64,000 nt of DNA from an uncultured Lachnospiraceae bacterium. GTDB taxonomy: Bacteria > Bacillota_A > Clostridia > Lachnospirales > Lachnospiraceae. Below the pieces are notes generated by a model. That model had not been told where the DNA came from. It made no database searches and saw only the letters and a program-made list of their open reading frames with translations. Each line of letters starts with the position of its first letter. Position 1 is the first letter of the stretch. Below are positions 17,651 through 25,048 of the stretch, piece by piece. The DNA is taken from the NCBI GenBank assembly GCA_905207905.1, contig CAJLNC010000001.1, positions 13,802-77,801 of the forward strand. The letters are read 5' to 3'. A program made the position numbers and the translations under genes.

Positions 17651-18091
17651 ATGCTTACAAAGGATTTTAACCCATGGAAGAACGTAGATAATTTTAATCC
17701 GAAAGAGTTTGAAGGACAGAGCAGTGAGCTTTTACAGTGGCCCATTAAGTTGTGGAAAGCGCCCATTGTTTCGCCTTACTATCATCAAGGTCATCTTCTG
17801 ATTGCAGCGGACTGCAGTGCTTTTGCATATCCCCAGTTTCACAAGACTTATGGAGGCGGAAAAGTGGTTTTGATCTGCTGCATGGAGACAGATTTTGATG
17901 TTATGACGAAGCTGAGTAAAATATTAAAGCATAATGATATAAAAAGTGTGACAGTGGTAAAGACAGATAAGCCTTGCTGTGCAGATTTGACGGATGCAGT
18001 CAGACAGGCCATCAAATCCAGCAGGCTTCCACTGCCTCTTCAGGTAGCAACTGTGTTTGTCCAGGGGGAGGATGTGGGGGAGGAAATTTGA
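17651..18091 (+). CDS. Fe-S oxidoreductase-related protein lacking ferredoxin domain
   Basis: A 146-residue protein matching from memory the C-terminal half of clostridial 4Fe-4S proteins that carry WPI-, LLIAADCTAFAY- and PCC-type motifs. Here these are WPIKLW, LLIAADCSAFAY (C55), VVLICC (C76/C77) and DKPCC (C109/C110). The two CxxCxxC ferredoxin motifs that normally occupy the N-terminus are absent, replaced by 30 residues without cysteine. The five cysteines could bind metal or a cluster. It follows csoR by 16 bases and so probably shares its control. The function is unknown. Confidence 0.75.
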   Translation: MLTKDFNPWKNVDNFNPKEFEGQSSELLQWPIKLWKAPIVSPYYHQGHLLIAADCSAFAYPQFHKTYGGGKVVLICCMETDFDVMTKLSKILKHNDIKSVTVVKTDKPCCADLTDAVRQAIKSSRLPLPLQVATVFVQGEDVGEEI

Positions 18092-18175
18092 AAATCACTC
18101 CTACTGCTGCATGTTTGTCCGAGGAATTTGTTTGCTGCATTTAAGAAATAGAAGCGAATGAGACAAGAAAGTGTG

Positions 18176-18214
18176 AAAAGAGCGGTATGTCTGTTTGGGC
18201 ATCAGCTCTTTTTT
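18176..18214 (+). terminator. Hairpin with T-run in the operon (possible attenuator)
   Basis: AAAAGAGC and GCTCTTTT form an 8-bp stem with a loop of about 20 bases, followed by further Ts, just before the methyltransferase ribosome binding site. It could reduce read-through from csoR and its neighbour into the rest of the operon. Confidence 0.5.
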
Positions 18215-18229
18215 AGGGAGATGGAAAAT

Positions 18230-19039
18230 ATGGATTTGGAGTATATAAAGAAAATGTGGGTCAATGAAATGACGGTGGACCTGGAAGCAAATAGAACTGC
18301 CTGGGATAGTGTGGCAAAGGATTACCTTTACGATGAAAAGGCAGGTTTAGAGAAGGATCCCTTTCTACAGTATATCCAGAATAAAATAGACTGGACAAAG
18401 CCTGTGAAGATTTTGGATGTGGGATGCGGCGCCGGGGCTTATTCGGTAGCGCTTTCCTCCAGAGCAGAGAAGGTAGTAGGTGTGGATTTTTCACCGGCAA
18501 TGATACAAGAGGCTGGGAAATATGTGAAGCAGCACGGCATCCAGAATGTGGAGTATCTGGAACGGGATTGGTGGAATTGTTCCGGTGAAGAATTTCGCGG
18601 GAAATTTGATTTTGTGTTTGCACACACAACTCCAGCCATTGCAGACTATGGTTCGCTGGTAAAAATGATGGAAGCTTCTTCCAGGTACTGTGCCCTGTGC
18701 AAACCGGCAAGGAGAAGGGATGAAGTTTTGGATAAGCTGCGGGAGGTTATAGGATGGAAGAAGCAGGATGCGGACACATCGGTGGCATACGCATTCGGAA
18801 CTGTCTGGGGGCATGGTTATTGCCCGGAATTGGTTTATCACGATACTGTTTGGAAATCCAGCAAGTCTTTGGATGAGGCAAAAGATTGGTATTTGAACCG
18901 TTTGAAAGGGGCTGGCCTGAAGGAAGATAAGAAAGTGGAAAAAGTTTGCAATTATCTGGAAGAGATTAGTGTAAACGGCAGAGTGGAGGATACTACGTAT
19001 ACCACTTTGGTCACCATGTTTTGGGAGGTACGAAGATGA
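18230..19039 (+). CDS. Class I SAM-dependent methyltransferase
   Basis: A 269-residue Rossmann-fold methyltransferase with motif I ILDVGCGAGAYS at 61-72, the acidic loop VVGVDFSPAMI at 82-92 and FDFVFAHTTPAI in place of motif IV. I use the ATG at 18230 because GGGAG lies nine bases upstream; earlier starts fall inside the preceding hairpin. The C-terminal half, with CPELVYHDTVW and the DEAKDWYL helix, is not a common MTase tail. Its gene overlaps the flavodoxin gene by four bases and sits with an ABC importer and FmdE, so the substrate is probably a small metal ligand or cofactor rather than nucleic acid. That is inference. Confidence 0.88.
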   Translation: MDLEYIKKMWVNEMTVDLEANRTAWDSVAKDYLYDEKAGLEKDPFLQYIQNKIDWTKPVKILDVGCGAGAYSVALSSRAEKVVGVDFSPAMIQEAGKYVKQHGIQNVEYLERDWWNCSGEEFRGKFDFVFAHTTPAIADYGSLVKMMEASSRYCALCKPARRRDEVLDKLREVIGWKKQDADTSVAYAFGTVWGHGYCPELVYHDTVWKSSKSLDEAKDWYLNRLKGAGLKEDKKVEKVCNYLEEISVNGRVEDTTYTTLVTMFWEVRR

Positions 19040-19548
19040 GAATCGGCATCATTTACTATAGTGAAACGGGTAATACAAAGAAAGTTTCCGGATGGATCGC
19101 AGATGGCGCAGAGGCAGTGGCGGACACGGAAGTCAGACTGTTTAATCTGAAAGACGGAATGGAACCGGATCAGAATTATATTGAAAGCTGTGATGCCATT
19201 ATTTTTGGTACGCCCACCTATTATGCCAATATGTGCTGGCAGATTAAACAATGGTTTGATACAAAACATCATTACAACTTATCAGGGAAATTAGGGTCGG
19301 CATTTTCTACAGAAAATAGTCCCAACGGTGGAGGCGGAGAATTGGCCATCATGACCCTGGTAAACCATATGCTGGTAAAGGGGATGCTGATCTATTCCAG
19401 CGGAGCGGGATGCGGAAGGCCGTTTATCCATATTGGTCCTGCAGTAGTAAGAGCGGCTATGGAGGAAAAGAAAGAACTTTGCAGGCTGTATGGGGAGCGG
19501 ATCGCACAGCAGGCGCATCGATTATTCGATCGTCGGAGACTGGAGTAG
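19036..19548 (+). CDS. Flavodoxin-family protein
   Basis: A 170-residue flavodoxin or NADPH-dependent FMN reductase-like protein. The phosphate loop is YYSETGNTKKV at residues 7-17, GTPTYYANM is the second FMN contact, and FSTENSPNGGGG the third. The ATG overlaps the methyltransferase stop, with GGGAGGT six bases upstream; the open frame could be read from an upstream TTG but that is less likely. In this operon it could reduce an imported metal complex to release the metal, or serve a Fe-S or cofactor enzyme. Confidence 0.9.
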   Translation: MRIGIIYYSETGNTKKVSGWIADGAEAVADTEVRLFNLKDGMEPDQNYIESCDAIIFGTPTYYANMCWQIKQWFDTKHHYNLSGKLGSAFSTENSPNGGGGELAIMTLVNHMLVKGMLIYSSGAGCGRPFIHIGPAVVRAAMEEKKELCRLYGERIAQQAHRLFDRRRLE

Positions 19549-19552
19549 AAAC

Positions 19553-20653
19553 ATGGGGGAAAGAAAAGTGATAAAAAAAGGGAACTGTGAGGGCAGACAG
19601 GGTGGAATACAAGGATATCATCGCATGATATATAAAAAGTGGTGGTGTCTGCTGGTGCTTGCCCTAGTGACACTGGTGTTGATGGTACTTTCTGTGAATG
19701 CAGGAGCGGCATCCATGTCTCCGCTTGAAGTATTAAAAACAATAGTTGGAATGGGGGATGAGCGGAGCTTTGTGGTAATTTGGAAAATACGAATGCCAAG
19801 AGTGATCGCCGCCGTGGTGGCAGGAGCCGGGTTATCCATAGCAGGCTGCGTGATGCAGACCTGTCTAAAAAATCCCCTGGCATCCCCCTCTACTTTAGGG
19901 GTATCTGCAGCGGCCACATTTGGAGCCAATCTGGCGATTATTGTTTTGGGGGCTGGAAGCGTTATGGCCACCGCATCCGATGCAGTGGTGATCAACAATC
20001 CTTATATCGTGACAATCTGTGCTTTCTTTTGCTCCATGGGTGCAGTGCTGCTGATTATGTCTCTGTCAAAGCTGCGGGGATTTTCGCCAGAGGCCATTGT
20101 CCTGGCAGGAACTGCGCTGAGTTCGCTTTTTGGAGCGGGGACCACCCTGATTCAGTACTTTGGCAATGATGTGCAGATCGCAGCGGCGTTATTTTGGACT
20201 TTTGGGGATCTAGGACGCGTTTCCTGGAAGGAAGTGGGCATCCTGGCAGTGATCACAGCATCCTGTATCCTTTATTTTATGCTGATGAGATGGAATTACA
20301 ATGCGCTTGCAAATGGAGAGGAGACGGCAAAAAGTCTTGGGGTAAAAACCTCCAGAATCCGTTTTTGGGGGTTGATTGCGGCTTCTCTTTTGACTGCTGT
20401 TTCTGTGTCATTTATGGGAATGATCGGATTTATTGGTTTGATCGGCCCACAGATCATGAAGCGGATAGTTGGTTCAGACCTCCGTTTTTTAATTCCTGCA
20501 TCGGCATTGATGGGAGCGGTTATTTTGCTGATGGCGGATACCGGTGCAAGAGTTTTGATTTCACCGATTATTTTGCCGGTAGGGGCAGTCACGTCTTTGC
20601 TGGGAGCGCCTATGTTTTTCTACATGTTATTGAAGGGGAAACGGAAGAGATGA
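19553..20653 (+). CDS. FecCD-family ABC transporter permease
   Basis: Inner-membrane permease of a siderophore, cobalamin or metal-complex ABC importer. It has about 366 residues and nine or ten transmembrane segments. Family motifs are present: RMPRVIAAVVAGAGLSIAGC, PLASPSTLG, LAGTALSSLFGA and, near the end, MIGFIGLIGPQIMKR. There is a single permease gene, so it should act as a homodimer. The ATG at 19553 has GGAG seven bases upstream; an ATG at 19625 is also possible. Its stop overlaps the ATPase start. Confidence 0.95.
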   Translation: MGERKVIKKGNCEGRQGGIQGYHRMIYKKWWCLLVLALVTLVLMVLSVNAGAASMSPLEVLKTIVGMGDERSFVVIWKIRMPRVIAAVVAGAGLSIAGCVMQTCLKNPLASPSTLGVSAAATFGANLAIIVLGAGSVMATASDAVVINNPYIVTICAFFCSMGAVLLIMSLSKLRGFSPEAIVLAGTALSSLFGAGTTLIQYFGNDVQIAAALFWTFGDLGRVSWKEVGILAVITASCILYFMLMRWNYNALANGEETAKSLGVKTSRIRFWGLIAASLLTAVSVSFMGMIGFIGLIGPQIMKRIVGSDLRFLIPASALMGAVILLMADTGARVLISPIILPVGAVTSLLGAPMFFYMLLKGKRKR

Positions 20654-21408
20654 AGCTTGAAGTTAAAAATTTATATTTTTCTTACGGAGCCCATGAGGTA
20701 GTCCGGAATGTATCGTTTACAGCCTCTTCAGGAGAAATGGTTGCTGTTTTGGGGGTAAACGGTGTGGGAAAGTCTACAATGCTAAAATGCATCAATCGGA
20801 TCCATAAGCAGAAGTCGGGAGAGATTTTTGCAGATGATAAAAAAATCAGCCATATGAAAGATATCGAACTGGCTTCCCAAATTGGCTATGTGGCCCAGAA
20901 CTGCGAGTTCTCAGAAAGCACAGTATTTGATGCGGTGCTTTTGGGAAGAAAACCTTTTATCAAATGGGATGTGACGGAGAACGATCTGGAAATCGTGCAA
21001 AAGGTTTTGCAGCTGCTTTCCCTGGAGCAGTACTCCATGAGGAATGTTCTGGAACTGTCCGGTGGAGAACGCCAGAAAGTAGCGATTGCCAGAGTTCTGG
21101 CACAACAGACTCCGATCTTGCTTTTTGATGAGCCCACAAGCAATTTGGATCTTAGGAATCAGCTGAAAGTTTTGGAGATTATTCAGCAGATTGTAAAGAA
21201 GCAGAATCTTATAGCGGTGGTTACGATTCATGATCTGAATCTGGCCCTGCGATATGCGGATAAGTTTTTGGCAATGCAGGATGGACAGGTATTTGGTTTT
21301 GGAGGCAGTGAGATTGTAACCTCAGAAACGATCAAAAAGGTGTACGGTGTAACAGCTGATGTAATCGACTACCATGGGCACAAGGTTGTCATACCTGAAA
21401 CAATATAA
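20650..21408 (+). CDS. FecE-type ABC transporter ATP-binding protein
   Basis: Cytosolic ATPase of the importer, 252 residues. Walker A is GVNGVGKST, the Q-loop AQNCEFSE, the signature LSGGERQKVAIA, Walker B ILLFDEPTSNLD and the switch histidine TIHDLNLALR. It starts at an ATGA overlap with the permease stop. An open frame continuing upstream over the permease gene is only a shadow. The spacing shows the permease, ATPase and binding protein are one unit. Confidence 0.96.
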   Translation: MKLEVKNLYFSYGAHEVVRNVSFTASSGEMVAVLGVNGVGKSTMLKCINRIHKQKSGEIFADDKKISHMKDIELASQIGYVAQNCEFSESTVFDAVLLGRKPFIKWDVTENDLEIVQKVLQLLSLEQYSMRNVLELSGGERQKVAIARVLAQQTPILLFDEPTSNLDLRNQLKVLEIIQQIVKKQNLIAVVTIHDLNLALRYADKFLAMQDGQVFGFGGSEIVTSETIKKVYGVTADVIDYHGHKVVIPETI

Positions 21409-21429
21409 AAATAAAAGGAGGAAACAAAG

Positions 21430-22566
21430 ATGAAAAGAAAATTTGTAATGGTGTTAACAGCAGCAGCTCTGTTGGCTGTAGGAACAGGGGGTGTGGTGGC
21501 TGCCGCGGCAGAAACGGAACCTTTAGAAGAACAGTCAGAGACGATGGAAGGTTCGGAGGGAGAATATCAGGTAACAGACTTGTTGGGAAGAAAAGTGACG
21601 ATCCCCGGGGAAACCTCCAGCTATGCCTGCATTGGATCAGGAAGTTTGAGGTTATACTGCTATGTGGCCGATAAAGGAGAATTAGCAGGAGTGGAAAATA
21701 TAGAGGTGGAGAACGATCCCTCCGGTCGTCCTTATGCAATGGCGTTGGGAGATCTGAAAGATGCAGTTATAATCGGGCCGGGAGGACCTGGGAATGCACC
21801 GGATGCAGAATTGCTGTTTAACGCAGCGCCGGATGTCATTTTTTCTATGTATAATTCGGAAACGGCAGCCGTGGATGAGCTTCAGGAGAAGACGGGAATT
21901 CCGGTGGTGGCTTTAAGCTATGGAGAATACGAAGTGTTTGATCCGGCAATTTATGAGTCCATGATGTTGATCGGGCAGATTACAGGAAATGAGGAACGGG
22001 CAGAGGCAGTTGTGGATTATATGAAAGAGATTCGTGAAGATTTGAATGCCCGGACAGAACAGATGGAAGAGAAGCCTCTTGTGTATATGGGATGTCAGTC
22101 AAATCGGGGAAGTCATGGAATCGAGAGCACTGCTGGAAATTATGTGTTGTTTGAGGCTCTGAATATTCGCAATGCGGCGGCAGAAGCAGGAATACCAGAA
22201 TATGCAATGATTGATAAGGAACAGATCTTGGAACTGGATCCGGATATTATGATTATCGATGCCGGAGGATACCAGATACTTTCTGATGACTACAAAGCTA
22301 ATCCGGATTTTTATGAGACATTGACCGCATTTAAAGAAGGAAAGGTTTATATGCAGATGCCCTATAACTGGTATTATACGAATCTGGAGATCGCTATCGC
22401 AGACGGCTATTATATTGGCTCTGTAGTATATCCGGATGCTTTTTCCGATATTGATATAGAAGAAAAGTTCAATGAGATTTCAGATTTCTTTCTGGGAATG
22501 GAAGTGTATGAAACGATTGCCGACAGCTATTATGGCGGCTATCAGGCAGTAAAATTAGGCGAATGA
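21430..22566 (+). CDS. FecB/BtuF-type substrate-binding protein
   Basis: Extracellular binding protein of the importer (378 residues, PF01497-like: TDLLGRKVTIPG at the start of the mature part, PDVIFSM, TGIPVVALSYG, LIGQITGNEERAEAVVDYM and the hinge helix). It begins with a clear signal sequence (MKRKF, then a hydrophobic core), but no lipobox cysteine follows; the cut would be at the AAAAE region by signal peptidase I. This is odd, since Gram-positive binding proteins are normally lipid-anchored. AAAGGAGG lies upstream. The ligand cannot be read from the sequence. Confidence 0.93.
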   Translation: MKRKFVMVLTAAALLAVGTGGVVAAAAETEPLEEQSETMEGSEGEYQVTDLLGRKVTIPGETSSYACIGSGSLRLYCYVADKGELAGVENIEVENDPSGRPYAMALGDLKDAVIIGPGGPGNAPDAELLFNAAPDVIFSMYNSETAAVDELQEKTGIPVVALSYGEYEVFDPAIYESMMLIGQITGNEERAEAVVDYMKEIREDLNARTEQMEEKPLVYMGCQSNRGSHGIESTAGNYVLFEALNIRNAAAEAGIPEYAMIDKEQILELDPDIMIIDAGGYQILSDDYKANPDFYETLTAFKEGKVYMQMPYNWYYTNLEIAIADGYYIGSVVYPDAFSDIDIEEKFNEISDFFLGMEVYETIADSYYGGYQAVKLGE

Positions 22567-22576
22567 GGTGAGAATT

Positions 22577-23116
22577 GTGAAGAAAGAAGACAAGAAAGTG
22601 CTTTGGGAAAAAGCGGCAGCTTTCCATGGACATGTGTGCGGCGGACTGACGATCGGTTATCAGGCGGCATTGTATGCCATAGAACTGCTGGATCTGAGTT
22701 TTTCAGAGGATGAACAGGTGGTTTGTATTTCAGAAAATGATGCCTGCGGGGTAGATGCGATTCAGGTGATTTTAGGATGCAGTGTGGGAAAAGGAAACCT
22801 GCTGTTTCATATGCGGGGAAAACAGGCATTTTCTTTTTACAATCGAAAGACGGGAAAATCTGTGCGGCTGGTCTTGAAAAAAGCGCCGAAAGAAATGACA
22901 AGGGAAGAAGCTTTTGCATATTATCAGAACTGTGAGCCACAGGACTTGTTTGAGGTAAAAGATACTGTGCTCAAACTTCCAGAGGCTGCCAGAATCTTTG
23001 ATTCTTATGAATGTGATTGCTGCGGCGAGCGTACAGGGGCTAACTGGATCCGGCTGAGAGGCGGGAAAAAGCTTTGTCTTGACTGTTATCAGGAATATGA
23101 CCGCTTTCATGTATAA
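22577..23116 (+). CDS. FmdE-family protein with zinc ribbon
   Basis: A 179-residue FmdE domain protein (PF02663-like), named from molybdenum formylmethanofuran dehydrogenase operons. HGHVCGGLTIGYQAA near the N-terminus carries the conserved His and Cys, and ENDACGVDAIQ follows. The C-terminal part has a zinc ribbon (CDCCGE...CLDC). I start at the GTG at 22577 because GAGGTGA lies five bases upstream. As the last operon gene, after the importer, it is a candidate for handling the imported metal or cofactor. The family's biochemical activity is poorly defined. Confidence 0.88.
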   Translation: MKKEDKKVLWEKAAAFHGHVCGGLTIGYQAALYAIELLDLSFSEDEQVVCISENDACGVDAIQVILGCSVGKGNLLFHMRGKQAFSFYNRKTGKSVRLVLKKAPKEMTREEAFAYYQNCEPQDLFEVKDTVLKLPEAARIFDSYECDCCGERTGANWIRLRGGKKLCLDCYQEYDRFHV

Positions 23117-23204
23117 AAGCCTATTCATATACAGCGCGATTTTGCGGAGTATTTTTGTTTTCTGGGAAGATAAGGGCTTTTGCTGCCTTAATCCTATGAA
23201 ACGA

Positions 23205-23274
23205 AAAAAGGACTGCTGCCTTTCAGGTGTTTCCCTGATCTTTCAGGGAGACAGCTAAGGCAGCAGTCCTTTTT
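23205..23274. terminator. Bidirectional terminator between fmdE and ldt
   Basis: A perfect 18-bp stem (AAAAAGGACTGCTGCCTT against its reverse complement) with an inner TCCCTGA/TCAGGGA hairpin. T-runs on both strands serve the two convergent genes. Confidence 0.9.
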
Positions 23275-23312
23275 GGCTTTTGAAAGCTCTTTTAAATATT
23301 CAAAATCATATT

Positions 23313-24767
23313 TTATGCGTATGCGGCATTTCTTCTGTCTGTGGGATCTGTTGGATCTACATACAAAGAAAGCGGAACCTTCCGGTAAGTGGGTTTTGAA
23401 ATACTGCTTGGGATAATGTAATCTCCCACAGTGACCGGAGTGCCTACCGGGCAGTTCTGGTAGATGTAGTAAGCATCGCCCATGCGAAGCCGGATACATC
23501 CTGCAGAAGCCTGCTGTCCGAGAAGGTTATATTTTGCTGCCGGGAAAGCGTAATGGCTGGGCTGAGGAGACGGCAGTGAGTGGAACAGAATATTCCAGGT
23601 AATGTGGCTGCAGTAATAGCCCCAGGTAGGCCCATCCAGTTCATGCAGACTCAGTTTATCCAGCAGAGTAAAGTTTCCTTTTGGCGTAGCGTTGTTCAAT
23701 CCTGTGGAACAGAGGAATACTTTTACAGGGGTATTGCCCCGGTAAACAGCCACCATATTTCTCTGACGGTCCACCTTAATGGACCAGGGACCAGTAGGAT
23801 TCTGCGGTTCTAGGGAAATATAGCCCTTGCTTCCAAAGTCGTAGGTCTTGCCGCCGATGGTGAGCTTTCCGGTGGCCATCTGGCCGTTGGAGGGCTTCAG
23901 GTAATATTTCCGGTTGCCCACGGTGAGCCATCCCTTCTGCATGACACCACTCTTGTCAAAGTAATAGTATTTGCCGTTCTTCTTCATCCAACCGGTTACT
24001 GCCTGGCCGTACCGGGAAGAAACAGCGCTGAAATAGTAGCGTTTTCCTTTATAGGTGAGCCAGCCGGTTTTCATAGTGCCATATTTGTTGTTGAAGAAAT
24101 AGCGTTTGCCGTTGATGGTAAGAAGGCCGGTCTTTCTCTCTCCCGTTTTTGGATCCATATAGTACCGCTTACTTCCTACTTTCAAAAAGCCTTTCACAAG
24201 CTGTCCGCCTTGATTGAAATAGTAAGTCTTTTTGTTGAGCGTTTTCCAGCCCACGGCTCTGGCTCCTTTTTTGGCAGGATCCAGATAATAGTTTTTGCCC
24301 TTCAGCTTCAGCCAGCCCTGCACCTGCTGTCCTTTGCTGTTAAAGTAATAATAGGACTTGCTCAGCTTCAGCCAGCCCTTTGCCTGGGCTTTGCTTTTGG
24401 AATAAAAATAGTACCGTTTGCCTTTGTGGGTATGCCAGCCGGACTTTAGCTTTCCGTTTTTTTCAGCGTAGTAAGTCTTATTGTTTTTGGTGAACATCCC
24501 TCCGGCATAAATCCTGCCTTTGTTGTCCTTGAAATAATAGTAATTCTTAGAACCTCTTGGCAGTTCCTGCATTCCGGTGAACCCGGTGCACTTTTTGTTG
24601 GTATCTTTGTAGTAAAGATAGTATTTACCGGAAACTCTTTTGGCGATGACCTGTGCATTCTGGTCAGGGCCAGACCCCTCTGGTTCTGTGGCATTTGCAG
24701 GAAGTGCAAATACGAATACCATACACAGCAGCAAAAGAATCCGGCGGATCAATCTGCGCGTGTTCAT
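23313..24767 (-). CDS. L,D-transpeptidase with cell-wall-binding repeats
   Basis: A secreted 484-residue wall enzyme. A signal peptide (LLLLCMVFVFALPANA) is followed by about twelve roughly 20-residue aromatic repeats of the type GW...GK.YYF...G (about 50-330), as in choline- or wall-polymer-binding proteins. The YkuD catalytic domain comes last (about 345-460). The catalytic Cys is in SAGCIRL, with Ala where the classical SHGC motif has His; this variant occurs in clostridia. It probably forms 3-3 peptidoglycan crosslinks. ATG at 24767 is chosen since GGAGGA lies six bases upstream; a GTG two codons earlier sits on that site. Confidence 0.93.
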   Translation of the reverse strand: MNTRRLIRRILLLLCMVFVFALPANATEPEGSGPDQNAQVIAKRVSGKYYLYYKDTNKKCTGFTGMQELPRGSKNYYYFKDNKGRIYAGGMFTKNNKTYYAEKNGKLKSGWHTHKGKRYYFYSKSKAQAKGWLKLSKSYYYFNSKGQQVQGWLKLKGKNYYLDPAKKGARAVGWKTLNKKTYYFNQGGQLVKGFLKVGSKRYYMDPKTGERKTGLLTINGKRYFFNNKYGTMKTGWLTYKGKRYYFSAVSSRYGQAVTGWMKKNGKYYYFDKSGVMQKGWLTVGNRKYYLKPSNGQMATGKLTIGGKTYDFGSKGYISLEPQNPTGPWSIKVDRQRNMVAVYRGNTPVKVFLCSTGLNNATPKGNFTLLDKLSLHELDGPTWGYYCSHITWNILFHSLPSPQPSHYAFPAAKYNLLGQQASAGCIRLRMGDAYYIYQNCPVGTPVTVGDYIIPSSISKPTYRKVPLSLYVDPTDPTDRRNAAYA

Positions 24768-24799
24768 GTACACTCCTCCCTTATTCTATTGATATCCAT

Positions 24800-24828
24800 A
24801 TTATAGCAGGAGAGGAAAGAAAGAACAA
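24800..24828 (-). promoter_or_regulatory. Promoter for the L,D-transpeptidase gene
   Basis: On the minus strand, TTGTTC and a perfect TATAAT with a 17-base spacer, about 33 bases before the ATG. Confidence 0.6.
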
Positions 24829-24873
24829 CAGACTTAAGATAGATTTAAGAATTGTTTTTCCTGTTCTTTTCAG

Positions 24874-24902
24874 TTGTGTTTTACAGAGAAGTGTTTTATA
24901 AT
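24874..24902 (+). promoter_or_regulatory. Promoter for the polysaccharide locus
   Basis: TTGTGT and a perfect TATAAT with a 17-base spacer, divergent from the transpeptidase promoter. The start point would be about 140 bases ahead of the first sugar transferase gene. Confidence 0.5.
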
Positions 24903-25048
24903 CAGAAACGTGTATGAAAAGGAACTTGAGAAGTAAGAGTTTGGCTATAACGGATCAAAACGGCAGTTTCACAGGCTTTTTCTGTGACTTTGTATATGGC
25001 TGAACTGTTACCTTAAGAATAACCATTAAGGGAGAAGGGGTTGATAGT
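24903..25048 (+). other. Untranslated leader of the polysaccharide locus
   Basis: About 145 transcribed bases. They contain TCACAG...CTGTGA and CCTTAA...TTAAGG hairpins, the second just before the ribosome binding site AAGGGAG. No named RNA family is recognised. It may be a regulatory leader. Confidence 0.35.

Noticed and set aside
18158..18229. Upstream start of the SAM methyltransferase
   Set aside because: The segment runs through a terminator-like hairpin and its T-run; the ATG at 18230 has a well-spaced GGGAG.
20194..20649. N-terminal extension of the FecE-type ATPase
   Set aside because: The extra 152 codons overlap the permease gene out of frame; the ATPase fold begins at the ATGA overlap at 20650.
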